NCBI RefSeq assembly: GCF_019972155.1
Contig: NZ_BOVL01000059.1
Span: 47,213-111,212 of the forward strand
Length of the DNA stretch: 64,000 nucleotides
DNA from: Bradyrhizobium sp. RD5-C2
Lineage (GTDB): Bacteria; Pseudomonadota; Alphaproteobacteria; Rhizobiales; Xanthobacteraceae
Direction of reading: 5' to 3'
Below are positions 8,408-18,805 of the stretch, piece after piece. Numbering within the stretch: the stretch's first letter is position 1; each line of letters starts with the position of its first letter. The notes beneath the pieces were generated by a model. The model saw nothing but the letters and a program-made list of their open reading frames with translations. It had not been told where the DNA came from and made no database searches. A program made the position numbers and the translations under genes.

Positions 8408-8962
8408 TCAGATTTCCCGCTCGACGCGAATGTCGACCTCGCGCTCGACATAGCTCCATTCCTCGGTCGCGCGCAGGATGCCGACCAGTTCGTCGAACAG
8501 GCCATCGTGCTCGGGGGCGAATTCGAACCAGGTCAGGAAGTCGAAGGGCATGCCGAGGTCGCGAGCGTGAAACAGCTGGCGGGCGATGGCGGGGAGGAAT
8601 TTCAAGGTGCCGGCGATGTGGTGCGACTTGTCCTCGAAAATCTCGCGGCGCTCCGGCTGCGTCAGCTCCCACCACGCCGCGGATTTCCTGATCGGGATCA
8701 GCGCCGCGTGCGTTGCCTCGCTGCGGCCGAGCCCGGCCTGCACGGCGGCAAGCTTCTCGCGCTCCTCCTTCTGGGTGTAGCGCAAATAGCTGGCGACGCC
8801 GGCGAGCCGCCAGGAGGTCTGCGCGGGCAACAGCGGCAGTGCGATCGAGTCGCTCGCAACGATCGACAGCGCCGGGACCTTCGGCAGCGTCTCGCCCTTC
8901 ACCCGCGTGATGGATGTGACCTGCCAGCCGCCGCTCTGTCCGCCTCTGAATGTCGTGAACAT
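8408..8962 (-). CDS. cld: Chlorite dismutase, dimeric clade II type
   Basis: A 184-residue heme protein that converts chlorite to chloride and O2. It closely follows my recollection of the short Nitrobacter winogradskyi enzyme: VQAGLGR, ALIPIRKSAAWWE, IFEDKSHHIA, LPAIARQL, FDFLTWFEFAPEH and ATEEWSYVEREVDIR all match. The proximal heme ligand is His115 (second His of KSHHIA), the distal catalytic Arg is Arg128 (AIARQL) and the propionate-contact Lys is Lys93. I chose the start at 8962, where MFTTFRGG begins; an upstream in-frame ATG at 9019 would add 19 unconserved residues. It is convergent with the previous gene and not near perchlorate genes. Confidence 0.9.
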   Translation of the reverse strand: MFTTFRGGQSGGWQVTSITRVKGETLPKVPALSIVASDSIALPLLPAQTSWRLAGVASYLRYTQKEEREKLAAVQAGLGRSEATHAALIPIRKSAAWWELTQPERREIFEDKSHHIAGTLKFLPAIARQLFHARDLGMPFDFLTWFEFAPEHDGLFDELVGILRATEEWSYVEREVDIRVEREI

Positions 8963-9169
8963 GTTGCTATCCAATCCCGGAAGCGGGGAGGGGGCAAGCT
9001 TGCCGTGCAGGCTCTCCACCGCGGATTCGGGGGTAGCCCGCTCGACGGAGCCGCACGGGCTGGCCTGTGAATAGCCCGGAAAAGCCCCACATTGTTCGGC
9101 ATGTCTTAGCCTGCCGCTATATGGCTAACCGGTTGTCCGCGATTCGTTGCCCGAGGCCAGAATCACCTG

Positions 9170-11182
9170 ATGCGTTTCACGCCCGAATTCCTCGATGAGC
9201 TGCGCGCTCGGCTTCCGGTCTCGGAAGTCGTGGGCCGGCGCGTCAAGCTCAAGAAGGCCGGGCGGGAGTGGAAGGGGCTGTCGCCGTTCCAGCAGGAGAA
9301 GACCCCGTCGTTCTTCGTCAACGACCAGAAGCAGGCCTGGTTCGACTTCTCGTCCGGGCTGAATGGCAACATCTTCGACTTCCTGATGAAGACCGAGGGC
9401 GTGACGTTCCCTGAGGCGGTGGAACGTCTCGCCGCGATGGCGGGTGTCGCGCTGCCGGCCGTGACGCCCGATGCGGCGCGCCACGAGCAGCATCGCCGCA
9501 CCCTGCACGACGTGATGGAACTGGCGACAAAGTTCTTCGCCGACACGCTGGCCTCGCGCAACGGCGCCAAGGCGCGCGGCTATCTTGCCGACCGCAGCAT
9601 CTCACCGGCGACCCAGTTCCAGTTCCGGATGGGCTATGCGCCGCCGGACCGTTTTGCGCTGAAGGAGCATCTCGGCGCGCAAGGCATCTCCACCGAGGAC
9701 ATGGTGGAGGCGGGGCTTCTGGTGTCCGGCGAGGACAAGCCGGTGCCGTTCGATCGCTTCCGCGACCGCGTCATGTTCCCGATCACGGATGCCCGCGGCC
9801 GCGTCATCGCGTTCGGCGGCCGCGCGCTGGAGAAGGACGTTCCGGCCAAGTACCTGAACTCGCCGGAAACCCCGCTGTTTCACAAGGGCGACAATCTCTA
9901 CAACCTGTTCACCGCGCGCCAGGCCGCGCATGACGGCGCGCAGCTGATCGTCGTCGAGGGCTATGTCGACGTCATCGCGATGGTCACCTCGGGCTTTCCC
10001 GGCGCCGTCGCGCCGCTCGGCACCGCGCTGACCGAGAACCAGCTGGCAATGCTCTGGAAGATGGTGGACGAGCCGATCCTCTGCTTCGACGGCGACCGCG
10101 CCGGCCAGAAGGCCGCCTATCGCGCCGCCGACCTTGCCTTGCCGCAGCTCAAGCCCGGCAAGAGCTTGCGTATCGCGCTGCTGCCGGAAGGGCAGGACCC
10201 CGACGACCTCGCGCGCTCCGGCGGCCGCGGCGCGATCGAGGATGTGATCGGCGCCGCGCGGCCGCTCGCCGAAATGGTCTGGTCGCGCGAGATCGAGGGC
10301 GGCAATTTCGACACCCCCGAGCGCCGCGCAGCACTCGAGGCGCGGATCGGCGAGCTCACCAATGGCATCCGCGACGAGGTGGTGCGGCGTTATTACCGGC
10401 AGGATTTGCAGGAGCGGCTGCAACGCAATTTTGCCCCGGAGGGCGGACGCGGCGGTTACGGCCGCGGCGGCTACGGCAACCGGGGCAATTTCGGAGGCGG
10501 ACGCGGCGGCGAATCACCCCGCCAGTTTGCCCCTCGCGGCCCGGGTCAGGGCGGCCGGTTCGGCGCCAAGGGCGGCGCCACCCCCGGGTTTTCACGGGGC
10601 CCCTATCAGCCCGCGAGCCAGCAACTGGCCAACAGCCCGATCATGCGCGGTCAGCGCAGCGCGATATCGAGCCGCGAGGCGCTGATCCTGCAATCGCTGA
10701 TCAATCACCCCTGGCTGCTGCACGACCATCTCGAGGAGGTGGCGGCGCTGGAGCTTGCCCATCCCGAGGCCCACAAGCTGCGGGCCGCGATTATCGCCGC
10801 CTTTGCCCACGACCATCACCATTCTCCTGATGTCGAGGAGCAGGCCGAGAAGATGCGCGCCGACCTCGAAGCGGGCGGATTATCGCAGATACTTCAAAGG
10901 GTTGAGCGGGTGATCACGACCCAGGCGGTGTGGGGCGCGCAGATCGGCGCGGCGCGCGAGGATGTTTTATCGACCTGGCGTCAACTCGTTGCCTTGCATC
11001 AGAAAACCCACGCCTTACTTAGGGAAAGAAAAGATGCGGAAGCCGCCTTGGCTGAAGACTCCAGCGAGGCCAATCTGGCATGGTTGCAGGATATCCAGGC
11101 CCGGATGGCAGAAGCCGATGGGACCGAAGCCCTGATTGAAGGGTTCGGCGAATTATCGGGCCGGTTCCAGCGTAACGTCTGA
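9170..11182 (+). CDS. dnaG: DNA primase, with altered zinc site
   Basis: A 670-residue primase that lays RNA primers at the replication fork. The order is N-terminal zinc-fold domain (1-100), RNA polymerase domain with TOPRIM motifs (LIVVEGYVDVIAM near 263 and CFDGDRAGQKAAYRAADLALP near 310) and a DnaB-interaction domain (about 500-670). In the first domain the usual Cys-His-Cys-Cys zinc ligands are replaced: SPFQQEKTPSF has Ser38 and Gln41, and WFDFSSG has Asp59 and Ser62. Residues about 426-490 form a Gly/Arg-rich linker (GGYGRGGYGNRGNFGGGRGG). The gene precedes rpoD, the common dnaG-rpoD order. Confidence 0.95.
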   Translation: MRFTPEFLDELRARLPVSEVVGRRVKLKKAGREWKGLSPFQQEKTPSFFVNDQKQAWFDFSSGLNGNIFDFLMKTEGVTFPEAVERLAAMAGVALPAVTPDAARHEQHRRTLHDVMELATKFFADTLASRNGAKARGYLADRSISPATQFQFRMGYAPPDRFALKEHLGAQGISTEDMVEAGLLVSGEDKPVPFDRFRDRVMFPITDARGRVIAFGGRALEKDVPAKYLNSPETPLFHKGDNLYNLFTARQAAHDGAQLIVVEGYVDVIAMVTSGFPGAVAPLGTALTENQLAMLWKMVDEPILCFDGDRAGQKAAYRAADLALPQLKPGKSLRIALLPEGQDPDDLARSGGRGAIEDVIGAARPLAEMVWSREIEGGNFDTPERRAALEARIGELTNGIRDEVVRRYYRQDLQERLQRNFAPEGGRGGYGRGGYGNRGNFGGGRGGESPRQFAPRGPGQGGRFGAKGGATPGFSRGPYQPASQQLANSPIMRGQRSAISSREALILQSLINHPWLLHDHLEEVAALELAHPEAHKLRAAIIAAFAHDHHHSPDVEEQAEKMRADLEAGGLSQILQRVERVITTQAVWGAQIGAAREDVLSTWRQLVALHQKTHALLRERKDAEAALAEDSSEANLAWLQDIQARMAEADGTEALIEGFGELSGRFQRNV

Positions 11183-11435
11183 TAATAAAAATGCTGCGGA
11201 CGGCGCTGGCCGAACCCGCAAAAAGACTCGCCAAATCCATGGTTTGGCTGCAAAAACAGGGTTAAGCGAAACTTAATAGCCTCGCGGCTATTTCAAGATG
11301 GAAACCGTCGAGACGGATCAGAGGGGTGGCGAGATTTTGCGCCGCCCTTTGTGCGTCGAGAGAGTAAATCTAGATTTCGTGCGGATGCGCGTGCGTGGCG
11401 CCATTTTGCATGACCGCGTTTCGGGAGCTTAGTGA
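11183..11435. other. dnaG-rpoD intergenic region
   Basis: About 250 bases, more A/T-rich than the genes (for example GTTAAGCGAAACTTAATAGCC at 11263-11283 and GAGAGTAAATCTAGATTTCG near 11359). It should hold the rpoD promoter(s). I could not assign a -35/-10 pair with confidence, and I see no terminator hairpin after dnaG. Confidence 0.4.
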
Positions 11436-13568
<2,133 letters not shown>

Positions 13569-13617
13569 TTCGGGTCATCATGCCCGGGCTTGACCCGGGC
13601 ATCCATCGAGACAAAAG

Positions 13618-13640
13618 CGGCGGGCAAAGGCCCGCCGTTT
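13618..13640 (+). terminator. Rho-independent terminator after rpoD
   Basis: Perfect 8-bp stem CGGCGGGC / GCCCGCCG with a 4-base loop, followed by TTTATTGTTT. It lies 50 bases past the rpoD stop. Another GC-only hairpin (GCCCGGG / CCCGGGC) sits between, at about 13582-13600. Confidence 0.8.
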
Positions 13641-13666
13641 ATTGTTTGCCCGGTCATCAACACCCT

Positions 13667-13771
13667 CGTCATTCCGGGGCGGCGCGCAGCGCCGAGCTCG
13701 GAATCCATCGGGCCGCAGATTTCGTGGTGAAATGGATTCCGGGCTCGCGCTTCGCGCGCCCCGGAATGACG
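13667..13771. repeat. Palindromic intergenic repeat, family 2, copy A
   Basis: About 105 bases bounded by GTCATTCCGGGGCG and its near reverse complement CGCCCCGGAATGACG, with inner arms GGAATCCATC / GATGGATTCC-like and a GGGCCGCAGATTTCG loop region. A second copy occurs at 19646-19773. Typical of the mobile palindromes in bradyrhizobial genomes. Confidence 0.8.
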
Positions 13772-13823
13772 AAAGAGGAACCCAGCACTGCAGAGTTGGT
13801 CGGCCTGACGGAGACCCGCGCCG

Positions 13824-14060
13824 CTACTTCTTCTTCGTCCCAACCCGCTCGATGGTTTTGATCTCGAGCGGCGGGCGGCCGCCCTTTTCGGCGATCTCGC
13901 GGTCCTGCTCGCGCAGGAAGGCGCGCACCGGCTCGTCGCCATCCAGCCCGCCCAGCAGCTCCGATGGCACGCGGCGGTTAGAGCGCTGCGAGCCGTCTTC
14001 ATAGAAGACGTTGAAGAAGGCGAATTCGCCTTTGGGATTGGTCCCGGGTTTTTTCGGCAT
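13824..14060 (-). CDS. 78-residue conserved hypothetical protein
   Basis: A short basic/acidic mixed protein beginning MPKKPGTNPKGEFAFFNVFYEDGSQRSNRRVP, with a predicted strand pair followed by an acidic helix (EPVRAFLREQDREIAEK) and a Lys-rich end. It looks like a small cytoplasmic protein, possibly nucleic-acid-binding given the charges. I do not recognise the family. It is a single gene between the rpoD terminator region and the CHAT gene, both pointing toward it. Confidence 0.65.
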   Translation of the reverse strand: MPKKPGTNPKGEFAFFNVFYEDGSQRSNRRVPSELLGGLDGDEPVRAFLREQDREIAEKGGRPPLEIKTIERVGTKKK

Positions 14061-14180
14061 GGGCGGCTTGTCTCCGATCAGGCCGCCGCTGTCAAAGCAA
14101 ATTACCTGCCGCGCGTGCCGATCTGCCCTGCACGATTCGGCGGCATAGGGCCCTTGCGCCGTTCATATGCGGCCTGTGCC

Positions 14181-17000
14181 TTAGCCCTCGAACAGCACGA
14201 ACGCCGCCCACACGCTCGCGTCCTTGGCGCCCACGACCTTGCCGTCGCGCGCATCGCGCCGGGTCTGGCGCAGCGCATCCGAATAGGTCAGGCCCTCCGC
14301 CAGGTGCTCATAAAAGCGCACGGTGAAATTGGCGGTGCCCTCGTCGGCGACCGGCCACAGCGTCAGCAGCGCGCGCCGGGCGCCGGCGATGCCGAGCGCG
14401 GTCGGCAGACCGCGCAGGCCGCTGACGAAACTCTCGTCGCCGCGGCCGGTCTCGCAGGCCGAGAGCACCAGCAGATCAAGGCCGGACAGGTCCCAGTCCA
14501 TCACCTCGAAGGCATAGAGATAGCCGTCCTTCTCATCACGCAGCGGCCATCGGCTGTCGCCGGCGCCGGACAGCACGATGCCGCTCTGCCAGAGCGTATC
14601 GAGGCCGGACGCCGTGCTGTCGTGATAGAAGCCGTGGGTCGCCAGATGCGCGATGCGGGCCTTGCCGATCGCCTCGCGCAGCGCGCTTTCGCTGACGCCG
14701 CGTCCGGTCAGCACCTCGACCGGCGCGCCGCGCGCGCGGGCGAGTCTTGCGATCGTCTCGATCTCGGTCTTCGTGCCGGGCAGGGGCATCGGCCCCGGCT
14801 GGCCGTATTCGATGCCGCCGGCGAGCAGCATCGCGCCCGTCCGGTCGAGCTTTTCGCGCGCATGGATCGCGATCAGCCCGTCGGGGCTGGTCAGCATCCG
14901 GATCGTGAACTTGTCCTCCAGCAGCCCGCCATCGGCGCCGGGCAGCAGCGCGAACGGCACGGCAAACAGGAAGCCGTCCGGCACCACATAGAGCGTGGCC
15001 TTGTCCTTCAGCAAAGGCTCCAGCGGCGCGAACAGCCGTGCGCGGAGGTTCTGGAAGCGACCTTTGGTGCCGAGCCCCCTGGTGTCGGGTGCTTCGGCGT
15101 CGGGATCCGGCGCGGCGGCCTGCATCGTGCGCAGCCGCGCGATCTCGGTCCGCACGCCGGTGTCGACCATGCGGCCGGGATCGCCGAGATCGACCACGCG
15201 GGGTTCGCTCGTTGCGGTCTCGACGATGGCGTAGAGCACGGTCGCGGACAGCGGTTCCTTGGACTGGCGATCCGCCTTCCATTGCCGCGTGATGAAATAG
15301 TTGATGACGGCTTCGTCAGGCGCGAGCAGCTGCGCGGGACGGATCGGATCCTGCGGCAGCTTCGCGCCGATCGCGTCGAGCCGCTTGTTCAGCGCCTTCT
15401 CGGCCGCGTCCTGCCGCTGCCACACGGATCTCGCCCAGTCGTCGATATTGCCCGACGAGAACAGCTCCTGCTTCTCGCCGTTGAGCCGCAACGCCGCGCG
15501 CAGCAGCGCCGCGGTCTCCTCGTCCTTGCCCGCCATCTGCGTCTCGAGCCGGCGCAGCGCGGTGGCATCGCCGCCGCCGAGCGTCTTCCAGCGCAGCACC
15601 GCGGCGGCAAAGGCTGGCTGTGCCACCGACGATCCGGCGCCGGTGGCGAAGCGGCCGAACGCGAACAGCAGATGGTCGGCATGGGCGCGGATCGCCTCGG
15701 CGACGGCGCGATCGCCTGATGTGCCGACCTCGCGCTTCATCCAGTCGAACATCTCGCGGTCGAGCGCGGTGAACGCGCGCGCGGCGCGGTTCGGATCGGT
15801 TGCGATCAAGGCTGTCGCGATGCCGAGTTTGGTCTCGAAGCTGAGCGGATGCTGCGCGGTGAAGGCGCGGGTCGAAATCGCAAGCGCGGTCTCGCGCAGC
15901 CGCATGCCCGCGTCTCGCTCGCCGCGCTGCTCGCGCTTGCCGGCCGCCAGCCCTGCTGCCTTGATGCGCAGGAAATCCGCGAAATTCGCCTCATTGGCAA
16001 CGATCGCCTCCAGCCGCTGCAGGTCGGCTTGCGGCATCGCGGCATCGCCTGTGGCGAGCATGTCGGTGTAGAACAGCCAGGCATCGGCCTGCCCGGCGAA
16101 GCTCGGATCCTTCGGCGCGAGCATGGTCGCGATCGCGCGATGCCGGCGGAAATAGCGGCGGGCATCGTCGAAGCGGCCGAGATTGAGAAAATCCTGTCCG
16201 GCGTTGTTGACCGTCACCAGCGTATTGAGATGGTTCTCGCCGTAATGCTTCGCGCGTTTCTCGATCGCGAACAGATCGAGCTCGAGCGCTTTTGCCGGCG
16301 CGCCGATCTCCCGCAGCATGTCGGCATAATTGTTGGCGAGCTTCCAGGTGGTACGATGGTCGGGCCCGAGCGCTTTCTCGGACAGCTCAAAATTGTGCCG
16401 GCCCAAATTCGTCGCCGACGCCGCCGAGCCGTTGGCCGACAGCGCGACCGCGAGCTTGTCGTTGGCGATCAGCGATTCCTCGGAGCCTTCGCCCCAATAG
16501 GCGTTGAAGGCCGCGATCGCCTTCATGTAGAGCGGGACGGCTTCCGCGATCCCGGCGTGGTCGGATAAGAGGATCGCGTACATCAGGAGCACGTCGGCAT
16601 TGCCGGGCGGTGACTGCGCCGCCGCCTTGCCCTTGAACGCGCGGACGAACAGTTTTTCGGCCAGGTCGTCGCGCTTGACCGCGCGCAGCGCGGCGGTCAC
16701 CTCGAAATACTGCTCCATGACGAATTGCGCGTCGTCGAGCTTGTCTGCCGCATCCAGTGCTGCAAGCAGCTGTGCATAGCCCGCGTCGAACTTGCCGCCG
16801 CGCGTCAGCGCGATGGCGTTCTTCATCTGCGCGGTGATCGCCTGTGCGTTGGCGGCGCCTTGCGCCGGCGCGCGCTTGGCGGGGGCGTTCTGCGCTGCGG
16901 CGGTATCGATCGGTCCGATCTGAACAGCGCCGAACATGAGGATGATACTGAGCGATGCGGCTATCCTGCGCGCGCGTACGAAACCCCCGGTGATCGTCAT
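14181..17000 (-). CDS. TPR-CHAT domain protein (caspase-like)
   Basis: A 939-residue exported protein. I start it at ATG 17000, because MTITGGFVRARRIAASLSIILMFGAVQ gives a signal peptide and GAGGATG lies upstream; a start at 17069 would add 23 residues. Residues about 45-420 form helical TPR-like repeats (for example AIAAFNAYWGEGSEES, ELSEKALGPDHRTTWKLANNYADMLRE). The C-terminal 280 residues are a CHAT domain, a caspase/separase relative, with the catalytic pair at His789 (HLATHGFY) and Cys849 (VLSACETGRGD), both intact. Such TPR-CHAT proteins are predicted proteases, and cytoplasmic relatives act in CRISPR-linked and other defence systems; this one carries a signal sequence. No partner gene is evident. 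Confidence 0.9.
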   Translation of the reverse strand: MTITGGFVRARRIAASLSIILMFGAVQIGPIDTAAAQNAPAKRAPAQGAANAQAITAQMKNAIALTRGGKFDAGYAQLLAALDAADKLDDAQFVMEQYFEVTAALRAVKRDDLAEKLFVRAFKGKAAAQSPPGNADVLLMYAILLSDHAGIAEAVPLYMKAIAAFNAYWGEGSEESLIANDKLAVALSANGSAASATNLGRHNFELSEKALGPDHRTTWKLANNYADMLREIGAPAKALELDLFAIEKRAKHYGENHLNTLVTVNNAGQDFLNLGRFDDARRYFRRHRAIATMLAPKDPSFAGQADAWLFYTDMLATGDAAMPQADLQRLEAIVANEANFADFLRIKAAGLAAGKREQRGERDAGMRLRETALAISTRAFTAQHPLSFETKLGIATALIATDPNRAARAFTALDREMFDWMKREVGTSGDRAVAEAIRAHADHLLFAFGRFATGAGSSVAQPAFAAAVLRWKTLGGGDATALRRLETQMAGKDEETAALLRAALRLNGEKQELFSSGNIDDWARSVWQRQDAAEKALNKRLDAIGAKLPQDPIRPAQLLAPDEAVINYFITRQWKADRQSKEPLSATVLYAIVETATSEPRVVDLGDPGRMVDTGVRTEIARLRTMQAAAPDPDAEAPDTRGLGTKGRFQNLRARLFAPLEPLLKDKATLYVVPDGFLFAVPFALLPGADGGLLEDKFTIRMLTSPDGLIAIHAREKLDRTGAMLLAGGIEYGQPGPMPLPGTKTEIETIARLARARGAPVEVLTGRGVSESALREAIGKARIAHLATHGFYHDSTASGLDTLWQSGIVLSGAGDSRWPLRDEKDGYLYAFEVMDWDLSGLDLLVLSACETGRGDESFVSGLRGLPTALGIAGARRALLTLWPVADEGTANFTVRFYEHLAEGLTYSDALRQTRRDARDGKVVGAKDASVWAAFVLFEG

Positions 17001-17524
17001 CGATGGCGCATCCTCATCGTGTCGTCCGTCATCGAAACGCGTTCCCCGCAAATGACGGCTTCGTCGCAACAGGCTGACGACGCTTTAGCGGCGCGCCTTT
17101 GCATGAACAAGACACGGCGGCCGGTCGCGCGTGGCGCGGAACCGGTCAGCCGAATTCGTGCTTCTTGGTCGCCGCCGATGCCTGTGGCGTTCATGCGTGC
17201 GCCCCGAATTGCTCCTGCGCCATGCGCCGCCGGATGCCGTGCGCCGCTGCTTGCATGCCACCGGCATGGTCAAGCCATCGGATGATGTTACCGGCGCGCA
17301 TGCCCGCTGGTTGTGTCTTCCGCATCGTGCGGGCTTCAGGAGCGGCAGCCCGCGCGCAGGTCGGCGCACTTTCCGGGCGACCGTCTTTCGCTTTGGGACG
17401 GAAGCGCGCGCGGGTCGAAAGCGGCGTTTTTTTCTGACCATCGTCACTTGCACCGTCCCGCCCGATTCGCGTATGAGGCGCATCCTTCCTTTTCTGCAAC
17501 TTTTCCTTCGAAGGCGCCCCGCCG
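17001..17524. other. Gene-free stretch between CHAT gene and SnoaL-like gene
   Basis: About 520 bases between divergent genes. Several overlapping open frames exist on both strands but none has a convincing start or composition. The A/T-richer segment CGGCGTTTTTTTCTGACCA (near 17420-17440) and the sequence just upstream of 17525 could include the promoter of the SnoaL-like gene. No RNA gene or repeat was recognised. Confidence 0.4.
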
Positions 17525-17935
17525 ATGTCCAACGCCACCCTCGACGCCAACAAGGCGCTGGTGCTCGCGCATTACGACGCCGTGACCAATCGGCTCGATC
17601 CCGATGCGATCCGCGCGCAGCTGGCGTGCGACTTCTTCGATCATGCCGCCGGCAAGCGGATGAGCGCCGAGGAGGTGATCGCGCATGCAACGGCCATGCA
17701 CGAGACCTTCGCCGATCTGTCGGCGGTGGCGGAGTGCCTGGTGGCCGAGCGCGACATCGTCGCCGGCCGCTTCGTCTGGCGCGGCCGGCACCGCAGCCCG
17801 TGGCGCGGCGTTGCCCCGACCGGCCGCCACGTCGAATTCCGCGGCATGACGTTCTGGCGGATTCACGACGGCAAGATCTCCGAGCGCTGGGCGGAGATCG
17901 ACTTCGTCGATCTGGAACGGCAGCTCAAGGATTGA
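17525..17935 (+). CDS. SnoaL-like / ester cyclase family protein
   Basis: A 136-residue cone-fold protein: N-terminal NKALVLAHYDAVTNRLDP, FFDHAAGKRMSAEEVIAHATAMHETFADLSAVAE, then the strand-rich end VAGRFVWRGRHRSPWRGVAPTGRHVEFRGMTFWRIHDGKISERWAEIDF. This matches the SnoaL-like polyketide cyclase/ester cyclase family, in which an Asp/His pair can act in catalysis. Most bacterial members have unknown substrates and many are small-molecule binding proteins. It appears monocistronic. Confidence 0.82.
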   Translation: MSNATLDANKALVLAHYDAVTNRLDPDAIRAQLACDFFDHAAGKRMSAEEVIAHATAMHETFADLSAVAECLVAERDIVAGRFVWRGRHRSPWRGVAPTGRHVEFRGMTFWRIHDGKISERWAEIDFVDLERQLKD

Positions 17936-18086
17936 GGGAAATCTGCACAGCTTCGCCGCGCTGCGACCGTGATCCGCCGCCAGCCTGCGGGCTCCGCCTC
18001 ATCGCCGGTAACGGGCGCATAGCGCCTCGAAGGTGCTGAGAGAAGCGAGAGCGCGAGACTGGAGCCCGGCAGACTGCGCGGGATGA

Positions 18087-18716
18087 ATGATGAGCGCCGC
18101 CTCCCATGAGAAACAGGCCGCGGCCGATCGGTTCAGCTTCACCTATTTCGTATGGGTGATGCTGGTCGGGCTTTTGTTTGCGTTCGGTAGCGATCTGGAC
18201 CGCATCTTCAATCTTTGGCTGATGCTGGTGCCGGCGTTGTTCCTGCCGGCCGTTGCCGTCACGCTCTATTGCACGGCCGCCCTGATCCGAAATCTCTGGC
18301 TGAGGCGATGGCGGCGCGTGGCCTCGATCCTTGTGGCGCCGGTTGCCGCCTATCTCTTCTTCGCGGGCGTCCGAGCGGTCGGCGTCAGCCCCGAGCTGAT
18401 ACGCTTCGAGATCGGAAAGCGCGACTATATCGCGCAGATCGAAAAGCTCCCGGAGACTGGCGAACCTCGACTGGCGACCTTCGACTGGGGACAGACCGGC
18501 GGGGCCGGCGTTGCCAATTTCGTCCATACGCTGGTCTTTGACGAGTCCGACGAAATTGCTCGCACGCCTGCGCAACGCTCGCTTGCGTGGCGCGACCGGG
18601 TGAACCGGCTGTGTCCCGGCACGCCGCTCTGCTCGCTGTTGAACCCTCCCGCGGGGTTCTCGGTCGCGGTCAAACAACTCGACGGCCATTTCTATCTGGT
18701 GACTGAGGGCTGGTGA
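18087..18716 (+). CDS. Hypothetical membrane protein
   Basis: A 209-residue protein with three hydrophobic segments near residues 17-36 (FTYFVWVMLVGLLFAFGSDL), 42-64 (LWLMLVPALFLPAVAVTLYCTAA) and 78-97 (VASILVAPVAAYLFFAGV), followed by a C-terminal domain outside the membrane of about 110 residues with two Cys near the end (LCPGTPLCSLL), perhaps a disulfide. It starts ATGATG at 18087. No family recognised. It lies upstream of, but is not clearly operonic with, the lytic transglycosylase. Confidence 0.7.
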   Translation: MMSAASHEKQAAADRFSFTYFVWVMLVGLLFAFGSDLDRIFNLWLMLVPALFLPAVAVTLYCTAALIRNLWLRRWRRVASILVAPVAAYLFFAGVRAVGVSPELIRFEIGKRDYIAQIEKLPETGEPRLATFDWGQTGGAGVANFVHTLVFDESDEIARTPAQRSLAWRDRVNRLCPGTPLCSLLNPPAGFSVAVKQLDGHFYLVTEGW

Positions 18717-18805
18717 GAGATCCGACTGTCGCGTCGCGCAGGTCGTTTTGACGGGCATGATTTTAGCGGGCATGATCGGCCATTCGAAGCGGAAGGGATT
18801 GTTGC

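Noticed and set aside
10440..10640. Tandem DNA repeat in dnaG as a CRISPR or satellite
   Set aside because: It is the coding of a Gly/Arg-rich linker with irregular units and no spacers.
17099..17437. 112-codon plus-strand frame upstream of the SnoaL-like gene
   Set aside because: Cys/Arg/Ala-rich with no ribosome binding site, and competing frames on both strands are equally open.
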